This document shows positions 1 through 5,812 of a stretch of 9,287 nt of DNA, one piece after another. The notes under the pieces were generated by a model, which had not been told where the DNA came from, searched no databases, and saw only the letters and a list, made by a program, of their open reading frames with translations. The position numbers were made by a program, and so were the translations under genes. The DNA lies in NCBI GenBank assembly GCA_017411935.1, contig JAFQPC010000039.1:1-9287 (forward strand), in the 5' to 3' direction. The first letter of the stretch is position 1, and every line of letters begins with the position of its first letter. This stretch comes from Clostridia bacterium. Lineage in GTDB: Bacteria; Bacillota; Clostridia; Oscillospirales; CAG-272.

Positions 1-246
1 CAATGCTACGTTTTGAGCCTTTTTCTTGTCAAGCTCAAAGCAGACACGGCGAAGTACGTCGTCAGGCTCTCCCTTACCGGAAACCGCCAAAATGACCAGT
101 CTTTCATTTTCGCAAGAATATGCAGGGGGAATGATATCGATCGCGTTGTGATTCTGAGTAAGCTCGAATTCTTTCTTTACGATCTCAGCCATTACTTTCA
201 TTTTTGCTTTTCCCGAATAGTACAGGAATCTCATTTTCAATGCCAT
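1..246 (-). CDS. Partial small alpha/beta protein, possibly flavodoxin-like (3' end outside window)
   Basis: Only the first 82 codons are in the window; the frame stays open to the left edge. The start is an ATG at 246-244 with a GGAGG ribosome site (255-259) 8 nt upstream and a sigma-A-like promoter behind it, so the 5' end is well supported. The visible protein begins MALKMRFLYYSGKAKM. It alternates a beta strand (about residues 5-10), an amphipathic helix (13-28), a second strand with NERLVILAVSGKGEP (48-61), and a charged helix (62-76). This is the layout of a flavodoxin-like fold. However, the usual T/S-x-T-G-x-T phosphate loop after strand 1 is replaced by SGKAKMK, so FMN binding is doubtful. 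No signal peptide or membrane segment is seen. It is divergent from the gene at 579. The gene is real; the fold is inference. Confidence 0.6.
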   Translation of the reverse strand, partial: MALKMRFLYYSGKAKMKVMAEIVKKEFELTQNHNAIDIIPPAYSCENERLVILAVSGKGEPDDVLRRVCFELDKKKAQNVAL

Positions 247-254
247 AATTTTTG

Positions 255-307
255 CCTCCAAATAATAATGATGTATTCATTATAACAACAAACAGAAAAA
301 TAATCAA
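255..307 (-). promoter_or_regulatory. Sigma-A-type promoter and RBS for the leftmost minus-strand gene
   Basis: On the minus strand, TTGATT (302-307) and a perfect TATAAT (279-284) are separated by exactly 17 nt. A start point near 272 is expected, followed by GGAGG at 255-259 and the ATG at 246. This is close to the vegetative consensus, so constitutive or growth-phase expression is likely. Confidence 0.7.
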
Positions 308-367
308 TAGTTTTTTTGAAATTAATCAATAAAATACTGTGAAATATTATAAAAGCGGAAATCTGGC

Positions 368-396
368 TTGACGGAACGCCTGCAATATGGTAAAAT
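368..396 (+). promoter_or_regulatory. Upstream promoter P1 for the gene at 579
   Basis: TTGACG (368-373), a 17-nt spacer and TAAAAT (391-396) make a good sigma-A-like promoter on the plus strand. A transcript starting near 403 would carry a leader of about 175 nt that includes the hairpin at 427-452 and the inverted repeat at 516-545 before reaching the gene at 579. Confidence 0.5.
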
Positions 397-421
397 ATAA
401 GAAATTAAGAAATAATGAGAT

Positions 422-452
422 AAAAAAAGAGCTTTCTAAAAAGAAAGCTCTT
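422..452 (-). terminator. Intrinsic terminator oriented leftward (minus strand)
   Basis: A perfect 11-bp stem (AAGAGCTTTCT, 427-437, with its complement at 442-452) closes a 4-nt A loop. Read on the minus strand the stem is followed directly by a run of U (complement of A at 422-426, plus two from the stem). On the plus strand there is no U-run after the stem. It therefore looks like a terminator for leftward transcripts, although no minus-strand gene ends close by; the nearest one upstream on that strand is spoIIID. On a plus-strand transcript from P1 it would only be a leader hairpin. Confidence 0.55.
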
Positions 453-469
453 CGGAAGAAGCAGTATTC

Positions 470-498
470 TTTACAAAAGAGAATATTTCTGATATAAT
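470..498 (+). promoter_or_regulatory. Proximal promoter P2 for the gene at 579
   Basis: TTTACA (470-475), a 17-nt spacer and a perfect TATAAT (493-498) form a second sigma-A-like promoter, about 100 nt downstream of P1. Transcription would begin near 505, only about 11 nt before the inverted repeat at 516-545. That spacing suits repression by a protein bound to the repeat, or a hairpin at the very 5' end of the mRNA. Confidence 0.6.
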
Positions 499-515
499 GA
501 ATTTATCAGGCAGGA

Positions 516-545
516 AATTATACAAAATGCAAATTTTGTATAATT
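516..545. repeat. Perfect 13-bp inverted repeat with GCAA spacer, candidate operator or 5' hairpin
   Basis: The left arm AATTATACAAAAT (516-528) and right arm ATTTTGTATAATT (533-545) are perfect complements around the 4-nt spacer GCAA (529-532). The repeat lies directly downstream of promoter P2 and upstream of the gene's ribosome site. There is no U-run after it, so it is not a terminator. It could be a dimeric repressor operator or a GCAA (GNRA) tetraloop hairpin protecting the 5' end of the mRNA. The arm's first ten bases (AATTATACAA) recur at 1313-1322 and 6702-6711. Confidence 0.6.
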
Positions 546-578
546 GACTTAGGAGTTTTTAGGAGAATTCTTTGTACT

Positions 579-1277
579 ATGAGTTTTCTTGCTTTTGATT
601 ACCTTATCGTGTCAAATCCCCATCTCGATCCCGAATCTCTGAAAGATACCTTTTCTTTTTTCAAGGAACGCGGGATTCGAAAATTTATTTTCCTTTTGAA
701 TTTTGATCGTACACTTCATACCGTATCGCAAATCAAAGATCGCCAAAAGAAATTGAACGATCTGTTGCGATCGATTCGTCCTCACGGCATATTGGTAAAT
801 TCGTTTTTCAATTTTGTTTTATCAGATGGTATCGTATATGATCGATCCATTGCGTCCTTATCTGCAAAGACTGCACCGTTTCTTTTTGTAAAAACGCCGG
901 TTCTGTGTGATGAGGCTTGGGTGGATTCTGATTTGAATTATTTGCTGTATAAAATGAACTGTCAACCCATCCTTACCTCATTTGAAGGAAATATTCTCAC
1001 AAATTCTCAGACCAGAATCAACCAGATGATCCATTCCAACGCATACCGATTTAGTTTGGATTTAAATTATATTACGTCGCCGGATGCCGATTCTCGGATA
1101 ATGGAAATGATTTCCCGGGAAATTTCTGTTTTTCCGTCGATCACTCATAGTTTGTCGAATTATGTAGGAATCGATCAAGCATTTGAGCAATACAAAGCTC
1201 GTTTGGGTGAACATCGGTATATGCTCGTTTGCCGCAACTTTTGGAACGCCGAGAAATATCTCTTTTCTTACTTATAA
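579..1277 (+). CDS. Unrecognised 232-aa protein, possible degenerate PHP/CpsB-like fold
   Basis: I do not recognise this protein with certainty. It has no signal peptide and no membrane segment and begins MSFLAFDYLI at an ATG. AGGAG sites lie at 551-555 and 561-565, the nearer one 13 nt upstream, which is rather far. Several segments resemble the layout of CpsB/YwqE-type PHP phosphatases: APFLFVKTPV (99-108) like the family's 'yiLiElP' strand, SDLNYLLYKMNCQPILTSFEGN (117-138 region) like its 'pIiaHpER' segment, FSLDLNYI (158-165), a lone THS (189-191), and AFEQYKARLGE (201-211). The metal-binding residues of the family are mostly missing: there is no HxH near the N-terminus and no TPH. If the fold is right it would be a pseudoenzyme. 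It is expressed from its own two promoters and faces spoIIID tail to tail. Confidence 0.6.
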   Translation: MSFLAFDYLIVSNPHLDPESLKDTFSFFKERGIRKFIFLLNFDRTLHTVSQIKDRQKKLNDLLRSIRPHGILVNSFFNFVLSDGIVYDRSIASLSAKTAPFLFVKTPVLCDEAWVDSDLNYLLYKMNCQPILTSFEGNILTNSQTRINQMIHSNAYRFSLDLNYITSPDADSRIMEMISREISVFPSITHSLSNYVGIDQAFEQYKARLGEHRYMLVCRNFWNAEKYLFSYL

Positions 1278-1325
1278 TTATTATTGTACCAAAATTTACC
1301 AAATATACACTCAATTATACAAAAC

Positions 1326-1589
1326 TTATTGATTTTTATTTTTTTGGTATTTTTGCTTGGTCGCCTCGCCTCCGCGAAGATGTCTTTCTTTTTTGTTCAA
1401 ATCAAGAATTTCCTTGGTTTGCTCATACAACGTTCGATTTACACGCTTGAGATTTTGCGTAATATCCTTATGTACCGTACTTTTGCTGATACCGAATCGT
1501 GCGGCAACAGCACGAACGGTTGCTTTATTTTCCACCAAATACGTGGCGAGGAGTACACAGCGTTCTTTTCCCGATGAAATGTACATCAT
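1326..1589 (-). CDS. spoIIID: Stage III sporulation protein D, mother-cell transcription regulator
   Basis: SpoIIID is a small DNA-binding protein of the mother cell that activates or represses many sigma-E genes and helps turn on sigK during endospore formation. This 87-aa protein matches the family from end to end; B. subtilis SpoIIID is 93 aa. A helix-turn-helix lies at about residues 24-46 with the hallmark FGISKSTVHKD (32-42). The conserved C-terminal segment includes KEILDLNKKERHLRGGEATK (59-78). The tail beyond residue 78 is short and basic. The start is ATG at 1589-1587; a second ATG follows at once, and GAGGGG (1599-1604) sits 9 nt upstream. The gene is divergent from the RNA methyltransferase and convergent with the gene at 579, with only 48 nt between the stops and no hairpin there. 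It marks the host as an endospore former. Confidence 0.95.
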   Translation of the reverse strand: MMYISSGKERCVLLATYLVENKATVRAVAARFGISKSTVHKDITQNLKRVNRTLYEQTKEILDLNKKERHLRGGEATKQKYQKNKNQ

Positions 1590-1651
1590 AATAAAAATCC
1601 CCTCTTCCCTTTTGCTGAGTTTTCTCTTTTCCTTATCAATATATGAGAAAA

Positions 1652-1659
1652 AATGTATG
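1652..1659 (-). promoter_or_regulatory. Possible sigma-E-type -10 element upstream of spoIIID
   Basis: The minus strand reads CATACATT at 1652-1659, which matches the sigma-E -10 consensus CATACAnT. It lies about 63 bp upstream of the spoIIID start, which would fit the known sigma-E control of spoIIID in Bacillus. The expected -35 element some 14-15 nt further upstream is poor, so the call rests on the -10 box and the gene's identity. Confidence 0.35.
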
Positions 1660-1684
1660 AATTATTATACTTAAAGGAAATTTT

Positions 1685-2476
1685 ATGGAATCAAATATCA
1701 AAAGAATAAAAAAGGAAGAAGAAAAATTTGTTTCTTCCGACCGTTTGGAAGGAATGTCCTCGATCTCTGCGTTAATCAAAGCGATTGAGGCAAATACCAA
1801 TCCACGACGAATTATCAAGATTTTATTCGATCAGGCAAAATGCAACTCTAAACGAGCTGAGCTTGGTTTCTTGCGAGCCAAAGCAAAACAGCTTGATTTT
1901 GAGATCGAAATGGTTTCTGCCGAAGTTCTTCAAAAGATCAGTATCGGAAGCACCCACGGCGGAATTATCGCCGAATGTACGTCGCGTGAATTGCCGTCGC
2001 TTACCGATGCGAAGATCAAAAAGGACGGCGTATATTTCCTTTTGGACGGCGTAGAAGATCCCTATAATTTCGGATATGCCGTACGCTCGCTTTATGCCGC
2101 AGGTGTTGATGGCGTTATTGTTCCTCCTCGAAATTGGATGGGAGCAGCCGGTGTCGTAGCACGATCTTCGGCAGGTGCCTCGGAACTGATGGAAATGTAC
2201 GTTTGCGAACCGACCGATTCGGTAACATTTTTCAAAGAGCGAGGCTATTCCGTCGTATGCGCTGGCATTCGCGACTCGGTCTCTTTATATGATACTGACC
2301 TTTCCAAGCCTCTTTTTGTCATCTTGGGAGGAGAAAAGCGCGGAATTTCCAGAGCTCTTTTGGAACAAGCAGATCGGATCATTCGTATTGATTACGGTTC
2401 AAATTTTGGCGGCTCTCTTTCCACATCCGCCGCAGCGGCGATTTTTGCCTTTGAAATTCTCAGAGTCAATCGGTAA
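1685..2476 (+). CDS. SpoU/TrmH-family RNA 2'-O-methyltransferase
   Basis: A SPOUT-fold methyltransferase predicted to place a 2'-O-methyl group on tRNA or rRNA using S-adenosylmethionine. Residues 18-97 form an N-terminal substrate-binding domain of the SpoU type. The catalytic domain follows at about 115-261: motif 1 DGVEDPYNFGYAVRS (121-135, with catalytic Arg134), the linker VVARSSAGASE (157-167), motif 2 VILGGEKRGIS (212-222), and motif 3 SLSTSAAAAI (244-253). Motif 3 is usually SLNVS, so the normally conserved Asn is Ser246 here. The length (263 aa) is normal for the RlmB/TrmH group; the exact target base cannot be read from sequence. The start is ATG at 1685 with AAGGA (1674-1678) 6 nt upstream. 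The gene is divergent from spoIIID, with a candidate -10 (TATACT, 1666-1671) but no good -35. Confidence 0.88.
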   Translation: MESNIKRIKKEEEKFVSSDRLEGMSSISALIKAIEANTNPRRIIKILFDQAKCNSKRAELGFLRAKAKQLDFEIEMVSAEVLQKISIGSTHGGIIAECTSRELPSLTDAKIKKDGVYFLLDGVEDPYNFGYAVRSLYAAGVDGVIVPPRNWMGAAGVVARSSAGASELMEMYVCEPTDSVTFFKERGYSVVCAGIRDSVSLYDTDLSKPLFVILGGEKRGISRALLEQADRIIRIDYGSNFGGSLSTSAAAAIFAFEILRVNR

Positions 2477-2494
2477 TTTTAAAAAATAACCGAT
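2469..2494 (+). terminator. Weak hairpin overlapping the methyltransferase stop codon
   Basis: ATCGGT (2469-2474) pairs with ACCGAT (2489-2494), and ATTTT (2476-2480) with AAAAT (2483-2487), around one A-A mismatch. The TAA stop (2474-2476) lies within the left arm. No U-run follows, so termination would be inefficient; the pairing may only slow or partly stop transcription. Confidence 0.3.
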
Positions 2495-2522
2495 AACTAT
2501 TTATCCTTTGTTAAAAAACTCG

Positions 2523-2531
2523 TGTTATAAT
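2523..2531 (+). promoter_or_regulatory. Extended -10 promoter for proC
   Basis: TGTTATAAT at 2523-2531 is a perfect extended -10 (TGnTATAAT). The region 17 nt upstream (2503-2508, ATCCTT) is a poor -35, which extended -10 promoters tolerate. Start of transcription is expected near 2538, giving a leader of about 40 nt before the proC ATG and its GAGG site (2565-2568). Confidence 0.5.
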
Positions 2532-2576
2532 TTTTATAGTTTGTTTGGATTTTATAAATAGATCGAGGTATCCGAA

Positions 2577-3389
2577 ATGAAAAAAAAGCTCGCCGTCATT
2601 GGCGTAGGAAATATGGCAAAAGCAATTATTGGCGGTATTCTTTCAAAAAATCTTCCTCTTGAGGAAATCCTCCTTTTTGACCGAACTGCCACACAATATG
2701 AACCCTTCCGAAACAATGCTTTGTGTCGAACGTCAAACAGTATTACAGACGCAGTGAGCAATGCCGATTGTGTTCTTTTGGCGGTCAAACCGCAGAATTA
2801 CGATGAGGTCCTTGCGGAAATTTCAAGTATTCCCGACGCGAAAGAAAAGCTCTATATTTCTATTGGGGCAGGAATTTCTTCGGAAAGCGTTTCCCAACGT
2901 CTTTTAGGCGCGCAGGTCGTCCGCGTGTTGCCGAACCTTCCGATGCTGATCGGTCAAGGAGTTTCGGTCATTTGCCAAAATCCCGCCTTGAACACCAAGG
3001 ATTTTGAGTTTGTTTGCAATGTATTCCGTTCGGCGGGAAGCGTTCTTTTGATTGACGAGAAGGATATGAACGCCATTATTGGAGTAACATCTTCTTCTCC
3101 TGCTTACGTATTTCAGTTCATTTCGGCAATGTACCAAGGCGCTATTTCGCAAGGTCTTGACAATAAGGATCTTTTGGATGCCATTTGTGACGTTGTAATC
3201 GGTTCGGCACTGACCTTGAAAAATTCTTCCGATACCCCCGAAGAATGGATCGCCCGTGTTGCTTCCAAAGGCGGTACGACAGAGCGCGCATTAGCAACGC
3301 TAAAGGACTGTCGCTTTTCCGAGGGAATTGGCGAAGCAATGAAGGCATGTACCGCGCGCGCAGACGAGCTTGGACAACTCTCTAAATAA
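2577..3389 (+). CDS. proC: Pyrroline-5-carboxylate reductase
   Basis: Catalyses the last step of proline synthesis: NAD(P)H-dependent reduction of 1-pyrroline-5-carboxylate to L-proline, in the cytoplasm. The 270-aa length is typical. The N-terminal Rossmann domain starts with AVIGVGNMAKAI (6-17, the GxGxM nucleotide-binding turn) and contains LLAVKPQ (67-73). The segment VRVLPNLPMLIGQGVS (115-130) is the family's 'RxMPNtP...GxG' stretch. The C-terminal helical dimerisation domain carries the ProC signature, here VASKGGTTERAL (228-239), followed by a typical FSEGIGEAM stretch (247-255); the usual SPGGTT is SKGGTT. ATG at 2577 has GAGG 8 nt upstream. Genes proA and proB are not in the window. 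It probably has its own promoter and may read into the membrane-protein gene 70 nt downstream. Confidence 0.95.
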   Translation: MKKKLAVIGVGNMAKAIIGGILSKNLPLEEILLFDRTATQYEPFRNNALCRTSNSITDAVSNADCVLLAVKPQNYDEVLAEISSIPDAKEKLYISIGAGISSESVSQRLLGAQVVRVLPNLPMLIGQGVSVICQNPALNTKDFEFVCNVFRSAGSVLLIDEKDMNAIIGVTSSSPAYVFQFISAMYQGAISQGLDNKDLLDAICDVVIGSALTLKNSSDTPEEWIARVASKGGTTERALATLKDCRFSEGIGEAMKACTARADELGQLSK

Positions 3390-3401
3390 GGTTCGTCATT
3401 T

Positions 3402-3429
3402 TTGATTCTCGCTTTGCATAAAGTATTAC
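3402..3429 (+). promoter_or_regulatory. Possible promoter in the gap after proC
   Basis: TTGATT (3402-3407) and TATTAC (3424-3429) are 16 nt apart in the 70-nt gap between proC and the membrane-protein gene. The match is moderate; read-through from proC, which has no terminator here, is just as likely. Confidence 0.3.
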
Positions 3430-3459
3430 TGTTAAGGAAAAAGCAAGGGAGATTCAACG

Positions 3460-4065
3460 ATGGAGTACACAAAACGGTATTTTATCTCAAAATTCAAGCA
3501 CAATGTGCAAGCAAGAATTTTATTTCAATACTTTTTTCTAACACTCATATGCGTCATCATAGGTCTATTCCTTGCAAGATCCGCTTCCCTATCCTTTCTT
3601 GGGGAACAGGCAATTCGACATTTTGCACTTCCCTTCACTCATTGTAGTTCTTTTCGCGAAGTCTTTTGGGAATTCTTTCATTATTTTTGTTCGGATCTGA
3701 TCTGCATAATTCTGCTGCTCCTTTCTGCTTTTTCGCTACTGAACTGTTTTTTTTCGGATATCGTTCTCGCCTTTTTGGGGTTGCGGCTTGGAGTTACGAC
3801 GGCGATGTGTTTTTCACTACGTAACATAGGCTATGATAGCGAACGTTGGGGACTTTTTCTGCTTCGTTTGGCAATCACCATTTCTTTCGTGTTCTGTGCC
3901 TATCACCTATCACACCTCTCCTATGAATTTGGAAAAAAATCAAACCAAGGACGAGTTTCTCTTTTTCCAAAACTTACGGTGATGCTATTGGGAATCGCTC
4001 TTGCGCTGACAAGCATCATTCTGGTATTCAATATTTTATACTGTGGATTTATTTTTTTAATATAA
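3460..4065 (+). CDS. Five-helix integral membrane protein, faintly SpoIIM-like
   Basis: A 201-aa, very hydrophobic protein with a basic N-terminus (KRYFISKFKHNVQAR) and about five membrane segments: roughly 21-39, 79-97, 99-118, 131-151 and 172-200. No catalytic motif is visible. Helix number, length and spacing (one helix, a long outer loop, a closely paired hairpin, then two more) resemble SpoIIM/DUF95-type proteins. SpoIIM belongs to the machinery that drives septal peptidoglycan hydrolysis during engulfment and is about 214 aa in Bacillus. Sequence likeness is weak, so this is only a possibility, favoured a little by sporulation genes nearby. The start is ATG at 3460 with GGGAG (3447-3451) 8 nt upstream. 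The DUF624-like gene follows 29 nt downstream with no terminator between them, so the two are probably co-transcribed and may work together in the membrane. Confidence 0.7.
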   Translation: MEYTKRYFISKFKHNVQARILFQYFFLTLICVIIGLFLARSASLSFLGEQAIRHFALPFTHCSSFREVFWEFFHYFCSDLICIILLLLSAFSLLNCFFSDIVLAFLGLRLGVTTAMCFSLRNIGYDSERWGLFLLRLAITISFVFCAYHLSHLSYEFGKKSNQGRVSLFPKLTVMLLGIALALTSIILVFNILYCGFIFLI

Positions 4066-4094
4066 ATAACAATAAAAGATAAGGAATAAAAAAA

Positions 4095-5096
4095 TTGAAA
4101 AAACGAAATCAAGACAATAAGAAAAAATTTAAGCTTTTCGATCCCTATCGTGACGGAAAAGGCGTTTATGAGGCAGAATCCAGAAAGCCTACTTTGAAAT
4201 TCTTTTTCGTGCTTCTTTGGAGAAAGCTTTCTCAGCTTTTCCAGTTGAACCTGTTGATGCTTGTAAAAATTATCCCGTTACTCGTAATTGCAGGAATCTA
4301 TTTGTTAGGATCAAAAACACCGATCGTAACCGATTCGATCTATATCCCGCTTTCCGGTGTTGGTAAAATCCTACCCACGGCATCTCTCACGACCGAATTG
4401 GACCTCGCTTCGGTTCACATGCAATATCCCGTACTAAATACGTGGATGAATGTACTGATCATTGTTATGGTTCTCTTCCTTGCCCTTACGTGGGGATGGC
4501 AATCGGTCGGTGCTACTTACGTACTTCGCGGACTTTTCCGCGGTGATGCTGTGTTCGTATTTTCGGACTTTTTCTACGCGATCAAAAAGAATTTCAAGCA
4601 AGCCTTCTTTATGGGTCTTCTTGATTTTATCATTAGTGCCGTTCTTATCATTGATTTTATTTTCTTCTATTATCGAACAGGAACATCCTTCGGTATAGAT
4701 ATGATGTATTTTATGATTTTCTTGATGGGAATCATTTATATCATGATGAGATTTTATCTCTATCATCTTCTTATTACGTTTGAACTTAAGAATTTTAAAA
4801 TTGTAAAGAATGCGTTTATTTTCTCTATTCTCGGAATCAAGAGAAATATTATGGCACTTTTGGGCTTTGTATTGCTTCTGGCACTTCATATTTTCTTAAT
4901 TATAATATTTATTCCTATCGGTATTTCGATTCCGATTGTTTTGCCGTTCGTTTACATTCTGGCAATCTTTGGTTTTATTTCCACTTATGCGGCATATCCG
5001 ATCATTGATCGTTATATGATCCAGCCTTACGAAGCTTCTCAAAAAGCAAATTCCGCCGAAACGAACGAGGAAGAAAATAAAGAAATAACTGAATAA
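4095..5096 (+). CDS. DUF624/YesL-like integral membrane protein (TTG start)
   Basis: A 333-aa membrane protein. The cytoplasmic N-terminus (1-35) is highly charged. Membrane segments lie at about 52-71, 115-145, 170-191, 203-225, 250-275 and 278-305, followed by an acidic tail (315-333, rich in Glu). Residues 128-245 resemble the DUF624/YesL family: a glycine-containing helix, then YVLRGLFRGD (142-151), a short amphipathic FSDFFYAIKKNFKQA (156-170), and a later KNFKIVKNAFIFSI segment (232-245). YesL-type proteins are often found with carbohydrate-uptake genes, but their function is not settled and no sugar genes are seen here. The start is TTG at 4095, chosen because AAGGAA (4081-4086) is 8 nt upstream and no ATG occurs before residue 55. 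It is the second gene of a probable two-gene unit and ends at the bidirectional terminator. Confidence 0.75.
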   Translation: MKKRNQDNKKKFKLFDPYRDGKGVYEAESRKPTLKFFFVLLWRKLSQLFQLNLLMLVKIIPLLVIAGIYLLGSKTPIVTDSIYIPLSGVGKILPTASLTTELDLASVHMQYPVLNTWMNVLIIVMVLFLALTWGWQSVGATYVLRGLFRGDAVFVFSDFFYAIKKNFKQAFFMGLLDFIISAVLIIDFIFFYYRTGTSFGIDMMYFMIFLMGIIYIMMRFYLYHLLITFELKNFKIVKNAFIFSILGIKRNIMALLGFVLLLALHIFLIIIFIPIGISIPIVLPFVYILAIFGFISTYAAYPIIDRYMIQPYEASQKANSAETNEEENKEITE

Positions 5097-5138
5097 AATT
5101 CAAGGGGATCGCGAAATTATTCGTGATCCCCTTGAATT
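5097..5138. terminator. Bidirectional intrinsic terminator between convergent operons
   Basis: A 19-bp stem (5097-5115 with 5120-5138, one G-U wobble at 5111/5124) closes a 4-nt ATTA loop. The core is AAGGGGATC. The stop of the plus-strand membrane-protein gene (TAA, 5094-5096) directly abuts the stem. The TAA stop of the minus-strand deacetylase (5119-5117) lies in the loop, so its last codons form one arm. A short U-rich run (AATTTTATT) follows on the minus strand; the plus side has only AATTAG. It should work best for the minus-strand transcript. Confidence 0.75.
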
Positions 5139-5812
5139 AGTTCTGACACTGTAACAAACTCGTAACCACGAGCAAGAAGCTCGGGAATGAGCAATCTTAA
5201 CGCTTTGCAGGTCGTGTTTCCGCCAGAAACGTAATCGTGCATTAAAATAATATCCCCACTGTGAATTTTTCCTGTCACATTCCGATAGATCTCGGACGAT
5301 GGTGTCAGCGCCCAATCCATCGTATCAATGCTCCAAAGAACGATATGGTATTCCATTTGAGAAAGTAGTCCTTTGAGCGCATCGTTCATCATCCCTTCGG
5401 GGGGACGAAAGACACGAGGACGAAATCCGCAAAGTCGGTAAATGGTATCCTCACACTGAACGATCTCATTCTGCAAGGCTTCGGCGGATAGTTTTTTGAT
5501 CGGCAAATGCGAATACGTGTGATTTCCGATTTCACACCCTGATTTAATGATTCGTTGCAGATCATCCGGATAATTTTGGGCATTGACTCCAATAATAAAA
5601 AAGGTAGCAGTAACATGGTATTCCTCTAAAATAGCTAAAATTTCTTTGGTATACCGTGGATGCGGTCCATCATCAAAAGTCAAGGCGATCTTTCCCTCAC
5701 AATTGGTATTGCGACAATATACCTTTCCGTAAGCTTCTTCTGCGGAAAGATGAAACGAAGTTGGAAAAATAAACAAAACCACCAAAAGAATCCATGAAAT
5801 TAATTTTCTCAT
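5117..5812 (-). CDS. Secreted polysaccharide deacetylase (NodB/CE4 family)
   Basis: Predicted to remove N-acetyl groups from peptidoglycan or a related amino-sugar polymer outside the membrane. Residues 1-24 are a signal peptide or anchor (MRKLISWILLVVLFIF, then a likely cleavage after HLSA). The NodB domain fills 39-227. Motif 1 is TFDDGPHP (45-52, base Asp47 and metal Asp48); motif 2 is NHTYSH (97-102, metal ligands His98 and His102); motif 3 is RPPEG (136-140); then DTMDW (163-167) and ILMHD (189-193, His192). All metal ligands are present, so it should be active. At 231 aa it is a minimal secreted CE4 enzyme, similar in size to PdaB/YlxY-type sporulation proteins, but subgroup cannot be fixed. 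It overlaps the PdaA-like gene by ATGA (5812-5809), indicating translational coupling; its own Shine-Dalgarno is poor. Its last codons form an arm of the terminator. Confidence 0.9.
   Translation of the reverse strand: MRKLISWILLVVLFIFPTSFHLSAEEAYGKVYCRNTNCEGKIALTFDDGPHPRYTKEILAILEEYHVTATFFIIGVNAQNYPDDLQRIIKSGCEIGNHTYSHLPIKKLSAEALQNEIVQCEDTIYRLCGFRPRVFRPPEGMMNDALKGLLSQMEYHIVLWSIDTMDWALTPSSEIYRNVTGKIHSGDIILMHDYVSGGNTTCKALRLLIPELLARGYEFVTVSELIQGDHE

Noticed and set aside
13..285. Open plus-strand frame of about 90 codons at the left edge
   Set aside because: It lies opposite a minus-strand gene with a clear RBS and promoter; it has no ribosome site and its protein looks like antisense translation.
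3390..3459. Sigma-G-like -35 (TGCATA) in the gap after proC
   Set aside because: No CATnnTA-type -10 at the right spacing downstream, so the match is likely chance.
4434..4889. Minus-strand frame of 151 codons opposite the DUF624-like gene
   Set aside because: It is the antisense of hydrophobic codons, which yields a Lys/Asn/His-rich product; there is no RBS, and the plus-strand protein has a coherent membrane pattern.
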